Shown: positions 26,839 to 35,018 of the stretch, piece by piece | Layout of the letters: every line of letters starts with the position of its first letter | Numbering within the stretch: the stretch's first letter is position 1 | Origin: JBDTCO01 sp039923495 | GTDB lineage: Bacteria > Myxococcota_A > Polyangia > Palsa-1104 | Direction of reading: 5' to 3' | DNA: 64,000 bases | Assembly (NCBI GenBank): GCA_039923495.1 | Contig: JBDTCO010000087.1 | Location: 17,343 to 81,342, forward strand | Made by a program: the position numbers and the translations under genes | The notes under the pieces: model-generated | Seen by the model: the letters and a program-made list of their open reading frames with translations, nothing else | Database searches by the model: none | Told to the model about the DNA's origin: nothing

Positions 26839-27921
26839 TCACCGCTGAGCGATGCTGCTCGGCGCTGACGGTGCCTGTGGCCGGTACTTTGCTGCGAACG
26901 CCGCGCCTGCCGCGAATCCGCCGATGTGTGCCCACCACGCGATGTGCTGCTTGGTGAAGAAGGCGCCGAAGACCTGCAGCGCGAGCCAGCCGAACAGGTA
27001 GATGCTCGCGCGCCAGCGCACGCGGAAGAACACGATGAGGGAGAGGAGCCTCGTGCGCGGGAACAGGATCGCGTAGGCAGCCATGACGCCGGAGATCGCC
27101 CCCGAGGCGCCGACCACGGGCATCGACTTGTCGGGGCTCAGCACCGCGTGCGTGAGGCCCGCGGTGATGCCCGCGCCGAGGAACAGAAAGAAGAACCGTG
27201 CGCGTCCGAGGCGATCCTCGACGTTGTCGCCGAAGACCCACAGGAAGTACATGTTGCCGGCGAGGTGCGCGATGCCGGCGTGCAAAAAGATGTACGTGAC
27301 GAGCGACGTCCAGTCGCCGGCGAAGAGTCGCCAGGGCACGAGGCCGAAGGCGAGCACGGAGGCGGTGAGCGACGTCTCACCGCCCGATAGCTGCCACAGG
27401 AAGCCGAGCACGCACGCGATGACGAGGAGCGGCATCACGACGGGCCTGCGCACCCGAGGGTTCCACTGCTCGACGGGAAGGCCCGTGAAGAACATGAACA
27501 ACCACAGCGCCGCCGAGCCCATCTTCGCGGTCTCGTGGTTCTCGAGGAAAGGACGCACGTGCGCGTCCTTGAGCGCGGCGATCGTGGTCGGCAGCTCGCC
27601 GCCATCGAGCCAGACGCCACCACACTCCGCGCACTGATCGAGCTCGAGCTGCGGGATGCGCGGATCGTTGCCGACGACGAGGTGCCGCGCGCGCATGCGG
27701 ACGTGCGGGTTGCGCGGGCAGGGAAGGGAGACTCGATCCCCGTCGAGGAGCGGCGAGTCGGGCGCGAACGCATCCAGGTTGTCGAGCCGGAGCGCCTCGG
27801 CGAGCTCGCGCCTGTCGAACCACACGCCATGGCACCGATCGCAGACATCGAGCTCGATGTTGCCGTGCGGCGTATCGCGCACGACGGTGGTCAGCGCGTT
27901 ACGGTCGCGGGGACACAGCAT
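26839..27921 (-). CDS. Rhomboid intramembrane serine protease with two TFIIB-type zinc fingers
   Basis: A 360-residue protein. The N-terminal cytoplasmic half carries two zf-TFIIB-type modules, each with a CP-R-x...C-D-x-C-H/G-G-V-W core: CPRDRNALTT...CDRCHGVWFDRREL and CPRNPHVRM...CAECGGVWLDGGEL. The C-terminal half has six or more membrane spans with rhomboid motifs: the HLAGNMYFLWVFGDNVEDRL loop, the catalytic serine in GASGAISG (S273), and the catalytic His in HIGGFAAGAAF (H332). It should cut within the membrane; the zinc fingers probably choose or bind partners. The Met at 27921 is chosen because the first zinc finger begins two residues later. It is divergent from the FlgT-like gene. 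Confidence 0.9.
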   Translation of the reverse strand: MLCPRDRNALTTVVRDTPHGNIELDVCDRCHGVWFDRRELAEALRLDNLDAFAPDSPLLDGDRVSLPCPRNPHVRMRARHLVVGNDPRIPQLELDQCAECGGVWLDGGELPTTIAALKDAHVRPFLENHETAKMGSAALWLFMFFTGLPVEQWNPRVRRPVVMPLLVIACVLGFLWQLSGGETSLTASVLAFGLVPWRLFAGDWTSLVTYIFLHAGIAHLAGNMYFLWVFGDNVEDRLGRARFFFLFLGAGITAGLTHAVLSPDKSMPVVGASGAISGVMAAYAILFPRTRLLSLIVFFRVRWRASIYLFGWLALQVFGAFFTKQHIAWWAHIGGFAAGAAFAAKYRPQAPSAPSSIAQR

Positions 27922-27976
27922 GAACGGACAATACCCTCTTTGCTGCGCGCGGATGCTCGGGGCAAGATGCCTGTCG

Positions 27977-29056
27977 ATGCGCGCGCTGCTCACGACCCTC
28001 ATCCTGGCCGCCACCGTCTCTGTGCCGGTCGCGGCGTCGGCATCGCCTCAGAGCTACGAGGGAACGGGCCGCGTGGCGATCTCCGCTGGCGATCGCGTCA
28101 AGGCGAGGGATCGCGCGCTCGACGAGGCCTTCCAGCGTGCGCTCGAGACGGCCATCGGCGCGCTGCTCGGCCCCGACACGATCGTCCGCCGTGCGACCGA
28201 TCTACGCCTCAAGATCATGCCGCGCGCGCGCAGCTACGTGACGAGCTATCGCGTGCTAGACGAGGGCGGGCTGGAGCCCGGCTTCTTCTCGGTGCACGTG
28301 GCCGCCGAGGTCGCGGCCGATCGCCTCGTGCGCGAGCTGCAGACCCCTGTCGCGCTGCAAAAGGCCGGTCCTCTCGCTGCCGTGCGAGTGGGCCTCTGCG
28401 TGCGCGACGGGGAGCCGCCCATCGCGCTGCCGCGTCTCGAGGCCGCGCTGCGCATGCGGCTCGAGGGAGCGCAGCTCGTCGTGGTGCCTGCGATGTGCGG
28501 TGGCGGCGAAGGGCTCCGCGCGACGCTGTTCGCGGACGTCTCGCAGCGTGACGTCGCGCCGGTGCGGGGCACGTCGCTCGTCGGTCGCGAGACGGAGCTC
28601 GAGCTCGAGCTCGTGGATGGGAGCGACAAGCGCGGCGCGAAGGGTCGTGGCGCGGGGTACGGCGCGACCCGCGAGCTCGCCCTCGATGACGCCGCGATGA
28701 CCGCGCTCCCCGACACGCTCTCAACACTCGACGATGCGCTGGCCGCGCTCTCGCCGAAGGCTGCCCAGTCGGGGCTCGTGCTCGTGCGCATCGCAGGCGT
28801 CCGTCGCTACGCGCAGCTGAAGACGGTGCGCGCTGCGATCCAGCGACTGCCCGGGGTGGACAGTGTGTCGCTGCGGCGCTTCGCACCGGCGGGTGGCTCG
28901 ATCGAGCTCGGCGTGAAGACGGCACAGCAGAGCCACGCAATCTTCGAGGCGCTCGGTCGTGTCGCTCCGACCTACAGCCTCCAGGTCCGCGAGGTCGACG
29001 GTGCGATCGTCGTCGATGTCCCCGACGCTGCCACCTCCCCGACGGAGACCCCATGA
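27977..29056 (+). CDS. Exported FlgT/LPP20-like protein
   Basis: A 359-residue secreted protein with a signal peptide (LLTTLILAATVSVPVAASA). After the signal, YEGTGRVAISAGDRVKARDR and ALDEAFQRALETAIGALLG form the strand-helix unit typical of FlgT N-domain/LPP20-like proteins. Similar alpha-beta units recur later (ELEDA-type helix around ALDDAAMTALPDTLSTLDDA; final unit near RVAPTYSLQVREVDGAIVVDV). Proteins of this kind form envelope-associated rings or lipoprotein scaffolds. No flagellar gene is nearby, so a flagellar role is not implied. The PEGA lipoprotein gene overlaps its stop by 4 bases, so they are co-translated. Confidence 0.72.
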   Translation: MRALLTTLILAATVSVPVAASASPQSYEGTGRVAISAGDRVKARDRALDEAFQRALETAIGALLGPDTIVRRATDLRLKIMPRARSYVTSYRVLDEGGLEPGFFSVHVAAEVAADRLVRELQTPVALQKAGPLAAVRVGLCVRDGEPPIALPRLEAALRMRLEGAQLVVVPAMCGGGEGLRATLFADVSQRDVAPVRGTSLVGRETELELELVDGSDKRGAKGRGAGYGATRELALDDAAMTALPDTLSTLDDALAALSPKAAQSGLVLVRIAGVRRYAQLKTVRAAIQRLPGVDSVSLRRFAPAGGSIELGVKTAQQSHAIFEALGRVAPTYSLQVREVDGAIVVDVPDAATSPTETP

Positions 29057-29346
29057 AGACGCTCGTGCTCCTCGTCCTGGCAAGTGGCTGCGCGCACCAC
29101 GCGGCGCAAGGCGTGCTCCTCCTGCGCGTCTCGCCGCCGGATGCGCGCGTGCTCCTCGACGATCGGTACATCGGTGCCGCCGCGCAGCTCTCGGGCCACC
29201 CGCTCGCGCTCGACGTCGGCACGCGCCGCATCGAGGTCGAAGCCGAAGGTCGCTATGCCGCTCGCCGCGAGGTCCGCATCGAGCCGCAAGGCAACGCCTC
29301 GCTCCAGATCGACCTCCACGTAATCCCCGAAGGCCTCCACGACTGA
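29053..29346 (+). CDS. Small PEGA-domain lipoprotein
   Basis: A 97-residue lipoprotein. The signal peptide ends with the lipobox ASGC at residue 13. The mature part is one PEGA domain (residues about 20-95): LLLRVSPPDARVLLDDRYIG, LALDVGTRRIEVEAEGR and the final QGNASLQIDLHVIP strand. PEGA domains are small beta folds found at envelope surfaces, probably for protein contacts. The gene overlaps the FlgT-like gene by 4 bases (ATGA), so the two products probably act together. A purine-rich tandem repeat begins 3 bp after its stop. Confidence 0.8.
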   Translation: MKTLVLLVLASGCAHHAAQGVLLLRVSPPDARVLLDDRYIGAAAQLSGHPLALDVGTRRIEVEAEGRYAARREVRIEPQGNASLQIDLHVIPEGLHD

Positions 29347-29348
29347 CA

Positions 29349-29466
29349 GGAGCCGCAAGCAGAAGGAGCAAGCGCAAGCAGGAAGCAGACGGAGCAAGCA
29401 GGAAGCAGAAGGAGCAAGCGCAAGCAGGAAGCAGAAGGAGCAAGCGCAAGCAGAAGGAGCAAGCGC
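29349..29466. repeat. Purine-rich tandem repeat (26-bp unit with shortened copies)
   Basis: Five to six head-to-tail copies of a unit whose full form is 26 bp and starts GGAGCAAGCGCAAGCAG (17 bases shown). Full-length copies lie at 29365-29390 and 29411-29436; shortened copies (16-20 bp, lacking 6-10 bases internally) lie at 29349-29364, 29391-29410 and 29437-29455. The plus strand is almost free of T. It lies between two convergent genes and shows no CRISPR-type spacers. Confidence 0.8.
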
Positions 29467-29544
29467 AGCGAGGCGACAAGGCAACGCACGCAGCGAGCAA
29501 CACGCTCCGAAACGCGCGCGAGCAACGCGCGGAGGGAGGGGAGG

Positions 29545-29587
29545 CTCATCGGGCTCTGCCCGATGAGGGGAGGCGGGAAGGCCTCCC
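29545..29587. terminator. Two adjacent hairpins between convergent genes
   Basis: A perfect 10-bp stem CTCATCGGGC (29545-29554) with its complement at 29558-29567 and a 3-base TCT loop is followed at once by a second stem, GGGAGGC (29568-29574) with its complement at 29581-29587. They lie just after the stop codon of the minus-strand AMP-ligase gene. Neither strand shows a T-run. Confidence 0.55.
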
Positions 29588-31081
29588 TTAAATAGGTATG
29601 TCGTCGCGGAACTCGATCCGCCTGGGCACCTTGTACGGCGCGAGGTTCTTCGCGCAGTGGTCGATGATCTCCTCCGCGCCGACCTTGCCCATCACGACGA
29701 CGCAGGCGACGACCATCGGGCCGCCGAGCGGATCGGTGATGACGCGAGCCTGGGCGCGCTGCACCGATGGGAAGCTCTCGAGGCAGCTCTCCACCTCGCC
29801 GAGCGCGACGCGCTTGCCATCGACCTTGACGAGCTGGTCTTCGCGACCCTCGAGGAAGATGCGGCCCGTCTTGTCGATACGGCCCAGATCGCCGGTGCGG
29901 AACCAGCCCTTGTCGTCGGCGCTGCCGACGCGGGCCTCGCTGCCGGGCTTCATGCGATCCATGAGCTTCTGCGCGGATCCGACGGAGCGCTGGGCGACCC
30001 ACTTGCTGCGGACCCACAGCGGGCCTGCGTCCTTCGTCTTCGGCTCGCCGACCTTCACCTCGACGCCGTCGATGGGCTTGCCGACCGACGGTGTGGACTC
30101 GGTGCCCTTGCGATCACACGCGATGAGACCCGTCTCGGTCGTGTGGTACGCGGCGATGATGCGGATGCCCCAGCGCTCGCGGAAGCTGTCCGCGACGGCC
30201 TCGGCGAGCGGCGCGCCGCCCGAGAGGTAGCGTGCGTCCTTGATCTTGAGCGGCTTGGCCGTGGGGAGCTTCGCGAGGCCCGCGTAGAGACTTGGCGTGC
30301 CGGGGAGCACGTTGATCTCCTGCTCGCGCAGCAGCTTCACGATGCGCTTCGGCGCCACCTCGTCCTCGAGGAACAGCGTGGCGCCGTACTTGAGCGCCGG
30401 CACGAAGCCGAGGTCGAAGCCGTACGCGTGGTACAGCGGCACGGTCGTGAGGATTCGATCCTCCGCGGTGATATCGAGCGCCTTTTGCGTGAGCGTCGCA
30501 GCGGCCTCGAGGTTCTCGCTGGTGCGCAGGATGCCCTTCGGCTCTCCGAAGGAATCGTTGGTGTAGAGCACGACCGCGGCCTCGCTCGGCGTCGGCGCGG
30601 GGTTCTTGAAGACGGTGCACGTGAGCAGCGTGCTCTGCAGCCGTCGCCGCGTCTCGACGGGCGGACCTTCCTTGCCGAGCGGACCCTGTGTCTGCGGTGT
30701 CGCGACGACCGGAGCGTAGGCGTCGCGTGGCTGACCGCTCGTGCTGTCGGTGCCACCTCGCGGTCGCGTGATGAGCGCGCGCAGCGGAGCGTGCTCGAGG
30801 ATGAGCAGCAGGTCGCGTGTCCCGGTGGTGGGATCGAGCGGTACGACGACTGCGCCGAGCTTCGACAGCGCCAGCGCGAGGATCGCGAAGTCGGGGACGT
30901 TGCCGAGCATGAGCCCGACCCACTGGCCCTTCGTGACGCCGAGCGTGGAGAACTCATGCGCACGACGCTCCACGCGGTGCTCGAGGCCACGCCACGATAG
31001 ATACGTGTCGCGATAGACCAGCGCCTTGGCACTGCCCCGTGCGCGCGTCGCATCTACGAGCCACTTGCCAAGGATGGTCAT
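29588..31081 (-). CDS. AMP-dependent acyl-CoA synthetase/ligase
   Basis: A 497-residue member of the ANL adenylating superfamily, which activates a carboxylic acid as acyl-AMP and usually transfers it to CoA or a carrier. The P-loop-like motif is altered: SEAAVVLYTNDSFGEPKGI replaces the usual T-S-G-T-T-G-x-P-K-G. The ANL motifs A5-A8 are recognisable (YHAYGFDLGFVPALKYG; AAYHTTETGL; GWFRTGDLGRIDKTGRIFLEGR; the C-terminal lysine region PYKVPRRIEF). The substrate is unknown. The Met at 31081 is preferred because it starts the conserved N-terminal part; a Met at 31123 would overlap the divergent gene's start. Two hairpins follow the stop. Confidence 0.85.
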   Translation of the reverse strand: MTILGKWLVDATRARGSAKALVYRDTYLSWRGLEHRVERRAHEFSTLGVTKGQWVGLMLGNVPDFAILALALSKLGAVVVPLDPTTGTRDLLLILEHAPLRALITRPRGGTDSTSGQPRDAYAPVVATPQTQGPLGKEGPPVETRRRLQSTLLTCTVFKNPAPTPSEAAVVLYTNDSFGEPKGILRTSENLEAAATLTQKALDITAEDRILTTVPLYHAYGFDLGFVPALKYGATLFLEDEVAPKRIVKLLREQEINVLPGTPSLYAGLAKLPTAKPLKIKDARYLSGGAPLAEAVADSFRERWGIRIIAAYHTTETGLIACDRKGTESTPSVGKPIDGVEVKVGEPKTKDAGPLWVRSKWVAQRSVGSAQKLMDRMKPGSEARVGSADDKGWFRTGDLGRIDKTGRIFLEGREDQLVKVDGKRVALGEVESCLESFPSVQRAQARVITDPLGGPMVVACVVVMGKVGAEEIIDHCAKNLAPYKVPRRIEFRDDIPI

Positions 31082-31121
31082 GGTCTTCCCGCCGACCACA
31101 GCGTACGGTATGTAGACCGTC

Positions 31122-32960
31122 ATGTGCAAGCGTCGCATGAGGGTGACCGGCGTTGCCGCGTTTGCACTTTTTTTCGGACCGCTCGGTTTCGTTCCTGCGT
31201 GCAAACGCACGACACCTTCGTCGGCCTCGGGCCTGGACGCCGCTCGGTCGGTTGGCGACCTCGGGACGGAGCCCTTGGGTCGCACGCCCCGCCAGCCGGG
31301 GATTCCTGCCGGCGGCGATGGCCAGGTGGCGCTCGATGCGCTGGTGCGCGCGAACCTGGACGCAGAGCTGGCGCTGCGTCCGACGATGGCATCCTGGCTT
31401 GGTGATCATGGCTACGACGACAAGCTCGACGACGTTCGCACGGACGCGCAGCTCCGCGAGGCGACGCGGCTGCGCACGCTGAGCGACCAGCTGCGCGCGC
31501 TGTCCGACGACAAGCTCACACGCTCGGGCCGCCTCGATCGCAAGATCCTGATGCGCCGCACCGAGGCCGCGCTGCACGAGCTGTCGGAGATGCGGCCGCT
31601 CGAGCGCAACCCGATGTTCTACGTGGACATCGCGCAGGCGGGCGTCGACAGCCTCGTGTCCGGCGAGCGCGCCGACGACGCGAGCATGGGCACCGACACG
31701 CTGCATGCCCTCAACGGGAGGCTGTGGCGGATCCGCGGGCTCTTCGACGAGGCGCGCCGCAACCTGCGTGGCTCGGCGCCCGAGCTATCGGTGCGACGCG
31801 CGATCGACAACGCGCAGGCCCTGCGCGCGTTCCTCGGTGAGACGCTTCCGCACCTCGTCGCCGCGGTGCCGGATGCGCGCCTCGTCGACGACGCACGCGC
31901 GGCGTCCGGCGACGCGGGACGTGCGCTCGACGAGTTCGTGAACTGGCTGCAGCGCGACTTTCAACCACGCGCGCACGGAGAGCTCGCGCTCGGGCCGCAG
32001 CGCTTCTGGGATCGCCTCCGTCTCGTCGAGGACATGCCCGGCTCCATCGACGTGCTGATACCGCGCGTCGAGGCCGCGGTGCGTGACTCGTCACGGCGTG
32101 TCGACGATGCGACGAAGGTCGTCGTCGCGAGCCAGCCGCCGGGTCCGCGCGTGGACGCGCAGCGCCTCATCGAGGACGATCGTCCGAAGGCGGAGGAGCT
32201 CTTCACGAAGACGCAGCTCCTCGTCGACCAGCTCGGTGCGTGGGGCCGTGATCGCGCCGGCCTGCCGGTGCCGCCGCTCGGTCTGCCGCGGGTCGTCGAG
32301 ATGCCACCGCAGTGCTCGGGCCTCGTGCAGCTCGAGGCCAACGCGCCGCTCGAGAAGCACGCACGTCCCGCGGTCGTGTACCTCGAACCGGTCGTGCGCG
32401 CGACGAGCGAGAAGACCCGCACCGAGCTGCTCCGCGCGCTCAACCGTCCGACGCTCACGGTCACGCTCGCGCACGAGCTGCTCGGCCACTTCCTCGTCGG
32501 GCTCGCGCGTCGGCAGGCACCCTCGCTGATGCAGCGCGTCTCGTCGTCGCTCCTGCTCGACGAGGGCTTCGCCACGTACGTCGAGCACCTGCTCCTCGTC
32601 GACAGCGACGATCCGCACGTGCGACTCGTCGCCGAGCGCAACCTGCAGCTGCGCCTCCTGCGCCTCCTCGCGTCGATCCGTTTCCACGCGCAGGGCGCTC
32701 GCCTCGACGACATCGCCAAGCTGTTCTCCGATGAAGCCGACCTCGACGACTCGCAGGCGCGCCGTGAGTCAGAGCGCATCGCGCTCGATCCGATGGCAGG
32801 CGCAGGGGCGCTCGGTCGCCTGGAGATCGAGCGGCTCCGCATCGACTGGCAGGCGGCGCATGGGGTGGATCCGACCTCGACCGCGTTCCACGCGGCGCTC
32901 CTGTCCTACGGGGGCGCGCCGATCGAGCTCATCCGCGAGGAGCTGCTCGGGGGGCAGTAG
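31122..32960 (+). CDS. DUF885-like exported lipoprotein with altered metal motif
   Basis: A 612-residue protein with a signal sequence and a lipobox FVPAC near residue 27. The body resembles the DUF885 peptidase-like family: early helices (LDALVRANLDAELALRPTMA) and the late pair that normally reads HEAxPGHH and EGWAxYxE. Here these are HELLGHFL and DEGFATYVEHL, so the first motif is one residue shorter (HELLGH instead of HExxPGH). Whether it binds metal is uncertain. The family is often linked to peptide or dipeptide hydrolysis. The Met at 31137 is an alternative start with a similar signal peptide. It is divergent from the AMP-ligase gene. Confidence 0.75.
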   Translation: MCKRRMRVTGVAAFALFFGPLGFVPACKRTTPSSASGLDAARSVGDLGTEPLGRTPRQPGIPAGGDGQVALDALVRANLDAELALRPTMASWLGDHGYDDKLDDVRTDAQLREATRLRTLSDQLRALSDDKLTRSGRLDRKILMRRTEAALHELSEMRPLERNPMFYVDIAQAGVDSLVSGERADDASMGTDTLHALNGRLWRIRGLFDEARRNLRGSAPELSVRRAIDNAQALRAFLGETLPHLVAAVPDARLVDDARAASGDAGRALDEFVNWLQRDFQPRAHGELALGPQRFWDRLRLVEDMPGSIDVLIPRVEAAVRDSSRRVDDATKVVVASQPPGPRVDAQRLIEDDRPKAEELFTKTQLLVDQLGAWGRDRAGLPVPPLGLPRVVEMPPQCSGLVQLEANAPLEKHARPAVVYLEPVVRATSEKTRTELLRALNRPTLTVTLAHELLGHFLVGLARRQAPSLMQRVSSSLLLDEGFATYVEHLLLVDSDDPHVRLVAERNLQLRLLRLLASIRFHAQGARLDDIAKLFSDEADLDDSQARRESERIALDPMAGAGALGRLEIERLRIDWQAAHGVDPTSTAFHAALLSYGGAPIELIREELLGGQ

Positions 32961-32992
32961 GAACCTTTCGCGCGCAGGGTTGTCCACCTTGC

Positions 32993-33702
32993 ATGAGCTA
33001 TCGGGATGATCTGGATGCGCTGACCGCTCGACATGCTGCGCTCGCGGCAGAAGTCCGCACCAGGCAGCACGAACTCGACGATGCCGCGCGGCTCCTCACC
33101 GAGGTGCGCGCGAGGTCGAAGCTCGCGGTGCTCGACGGGATTCGCGTCGCCGCCCCGTGCCGCGCCGACTGGAACGAGATGAGCGGGGACGAGCGCGTGC
33201 GGGCCTGCGGTGCCTGCAACAAGAACGTCTACAACGTGAGCGAGATGACGCGCGCGGAAGCAGAGGCGCTCATCCTCGCGAAGGAGGGCGGCTGTGCGTA
33301 CGCTACTTCCAGCGCCGGGACGGAACGATCATGCTCAAGGACTGCGCGATCGGAACCTCGCAGCGCCGCCGTCGTCGCTGGATCGCAGTCGGCGTGAGCG
33401 CGGCGCTCGCGGGTGGTGCGGTGGCATCACGCGCTCCGGAGCGCAGCATCCTCGGCACCGCGGACGTCGACGCGCGGGGCCTGCCGCGGGCGGTGTCGAT
33501 CACGCACGTGCCGTTGCTGAAGCAGAAGCGACCCAAGCTCGTCGACATGTCGGAGGAGGGTTTCCTCGGTGGAGCGATGTCCAGCTTCACGATGGGCGAG
33601 ATGACCCCGATCATCGAGACGACGCTCAGCGAGCAGCCACAGCCTGCGTCGGATCCATCTTCATCGGCACACCTTCGTTCGACCCGTGGAAGTAGCCGGT
33701 GA
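32993..33702 (+). pseudogene. Frameshifted Cys-rich conserved protein with C-terminal hydrophobic part
   Basis: The first part, from ATG 32993, encodes a coiled-coil start (HAALAAEVRTRQHELDDAAR) and then a module CRADWNEMSGDERVRACGACNKNVYNVSEMTRAEAEAL. In this lineage such modules continue with a segment like E-G-x-L-C-V-R-Y-F-x-R-x-D-G-T. Here that continuation (LCVRYFQRRDGTIMLKDC) is read one base back, in the -1 frame from about 33288, and then goes on through RRRRRWIAVGVSAALAGGA to a stop at 33700-33702. In the original frame the text ends soon after in a low-quality tail at 33397. No slippery heptamer is seen, so a one-base deletion or an assembly error is most likely. The 3' end overlaps the convergent penicillin-binding protein gene. 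Confidence 0.75.
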
Positions 33703-34912
33703 GCAGATCGGCCGCGACCTGGTGCGCCTTCCAGCGCCAGCTCGGACCGTTGCCGAGCAGCACGGCGAACGCGACCTCTGGCTTGTCGGCGGGCGCGTAG
33801 CCGACGAACCACGAGTACGCGATGCCGGGCTCCTTGCGGTTGAGCGAGCCCGTCTTGCCGGCGATCTCCATGCCGGGGAAGAGCTTCTTGCCCGAGTGCT
33901 TGTCGTGGAAGCCGAGGCGCGCGGTGCCGAACTCGGTGGTGCCGACCATCATGCGACCCACGGTGCCGGCCGCCTCGGCGGAGATGACCCGTCGCGAGGG
34001 CGCGCCGTCCATCTCGAGAGACGAGCCCTCCGCGTCGGTGATTCGCTCGACGAGGCGGAGCGGCGGCGTGGTGCCACCGCGAGCGATCGTCGCCGCGATG
34101 ATCGCGCCGTGCATCGGCGACAGCGTCGAGTGCCAGAAGCCCGCGGCGGTGCGCGCGTACTCGAGCGCGTCCTGTCGTGGCACGTCGATGGCCGATGCCA
34201 CGGACGGGAAATCGACCGGCAGCGCGCGACCGAAGCCGAACTTGCGCGCGACGTCGTCGAGGACCTCCGGCGTGAGGTGATCGTGCGCGAGGCGGGCGAT
34301 GATCGCGTTCTGACTCTTGGCGAGGCCGAACGCGAGCGACTTGCAGGAGTCGTCGAGCCGCGGCGAAGACACGAGGTTCGACGCGTCGACGGCGTGAACC
34401 CCACCGTGGTAGCAGACCTCCTGTTCTGGAGCGATGCCGGCCTCGACGAGCGCGGACGTCGTCACGATCTTGAAGACGGACGCAGCGGGCGCCCAGGGCT
34501 TGAGGACGAGGTCGGCCGTCGTGAGGTCCGGCTCGGCGTCGGAGCGACCCGCCATCGCGAGCACGCGGCCGTCGGCGACAGACAGCAGCACGGCAGCGCC
34601 GTACGGCGTGGGGTGATCCGCGAGCGTCTTCTCGGTGAGCTCCTGGAGGCGCGGGTCGAGCGAGAGCTCCGCGTGCGCGCCATCGGCGAAGACCTGCACA
34701 TAGCCGATCCCGTCCTTGCGAACGCGCGTCCAGTCGAGCTCGCGCTGGAGCCGCGCGTGCGCGAGATCAGCCGGTCGGGGCAGCGCGATGGACAGCGGAG
34801 GCGCGGCCTCGGCCAGGCGTCCGTACCTGTGGATCACCATGGCGAGCAGCAGCAACGAGCACACCGCAAGACCGGTCGCGAAGTGTCGGGTTCTGCTGAT
34901 TTGCCTAATCAT
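33626..34912 (-). CDS. Penicillin-binding transpeptidase (class B-like), single membrane anchor
   Basis: A 428-residue protein with one N-terminal membrane span (FATGLAVCSLLLLAMVIHRY) and a periplasmic transpeptidase domain. All three active-site motifs are present: S145-V-F-K (in APAASVFKIVTT), SQN (LAKSQNAIIARLAHD), and KTGS (IAGKTGSLNRKEPGIAYSWF). It should cross-link peptidoglycan stems and be a beta-lactam target. The N-terminal extra domain of large class-B PBPs is missing, so it is a short form; a role as a specialised or sensor-type PBP is possible. The ATG at 34912 has AGAGGCG directly upstream. It is divergent from a diguanylate cyclase, with an inverted repeat between them. Confidence 0.88.
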   Translation of the reverse strand: MIRQISRTRHFATGLAVCSLLLLAMVIHRYGRLAEAAPPLSIALPRPADLAHARLQRELDWTRVRKDGIGYVQVFADGAHAELSLDPRLQELTEKTLADHPTPYGAAVLLSVADGRVLAMAGRSDAEPDLTTADLVLKPWAPAASVFKIVTTSALVEAGIAPEQEVCYHGGVHAVDASNLVSSPRLDDSCKSLAFGLAKSQNAIIARLAHDHLTPEVLDDVARKFGFGRALPVDFPSVASAIDVPRQDALEYARTAAGFWHSTLSPMHGAIIAATIARGGTTPPLRLVERITDAEGSSLEMDGAPSRRVISAEAAGTVGRMMVGTTEFGTARLGFHDKHSGKKLFPGMEIAGKTGSLNRKEPGIAYSWFVGYAPADKPEVAFAVLLGNGPSWRWKAHQVAADLLTGYFHGSNEGVPMKMDPTQAVAAR

Positions 34913-34932
34913 CTCGCCTCTTTCGGTGTGTG

Positions 34933-34961
34933 TGTACCTCAAGGTATTACATGTAGGTACA
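34933..34961. promoter_or_regulatory. Candidate operator: 7-bp inverted repeat in divergent gap
   Basis: TGTACCT at 34933-34939 and its exact complement AGGTACA at 34955-34961 flank a 15-bp AT-rich spacer in the 106-bp gap between the PBP (minus) and the FHA-GGDEF gene (plus). Two ACATGT sites also occur in it. The AT content stands out from the flanking coding DNA. It may bind a dimeric regulator of both genes. Confidence 0.4.
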
Positions 34962-35018
34962 TGTCGCAAATTTCCTGACGTAAAGCGCCCGAAGTTTGGG
35001 TGTAGAGTTCGGCGGCCG

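Noticed and set aside
27977..29346. Flagellar genes
   Set aside because: The FlgT-like fold alone does not prove a flagellar role and no other flagellar gene is in the window.
29349..29466. CRISPR array
   Set aside because: Repeats are head-to-tail with no spacers, units differ by internal deletions, and no cas genes exist nearby.
33280..33300. Programmed -1 ribosomal frameshift
   Set aside because: No X-XXY-YYZ heptamer or downstream pseudoknot is visible, so a plain deletion or assembly error is simpler.
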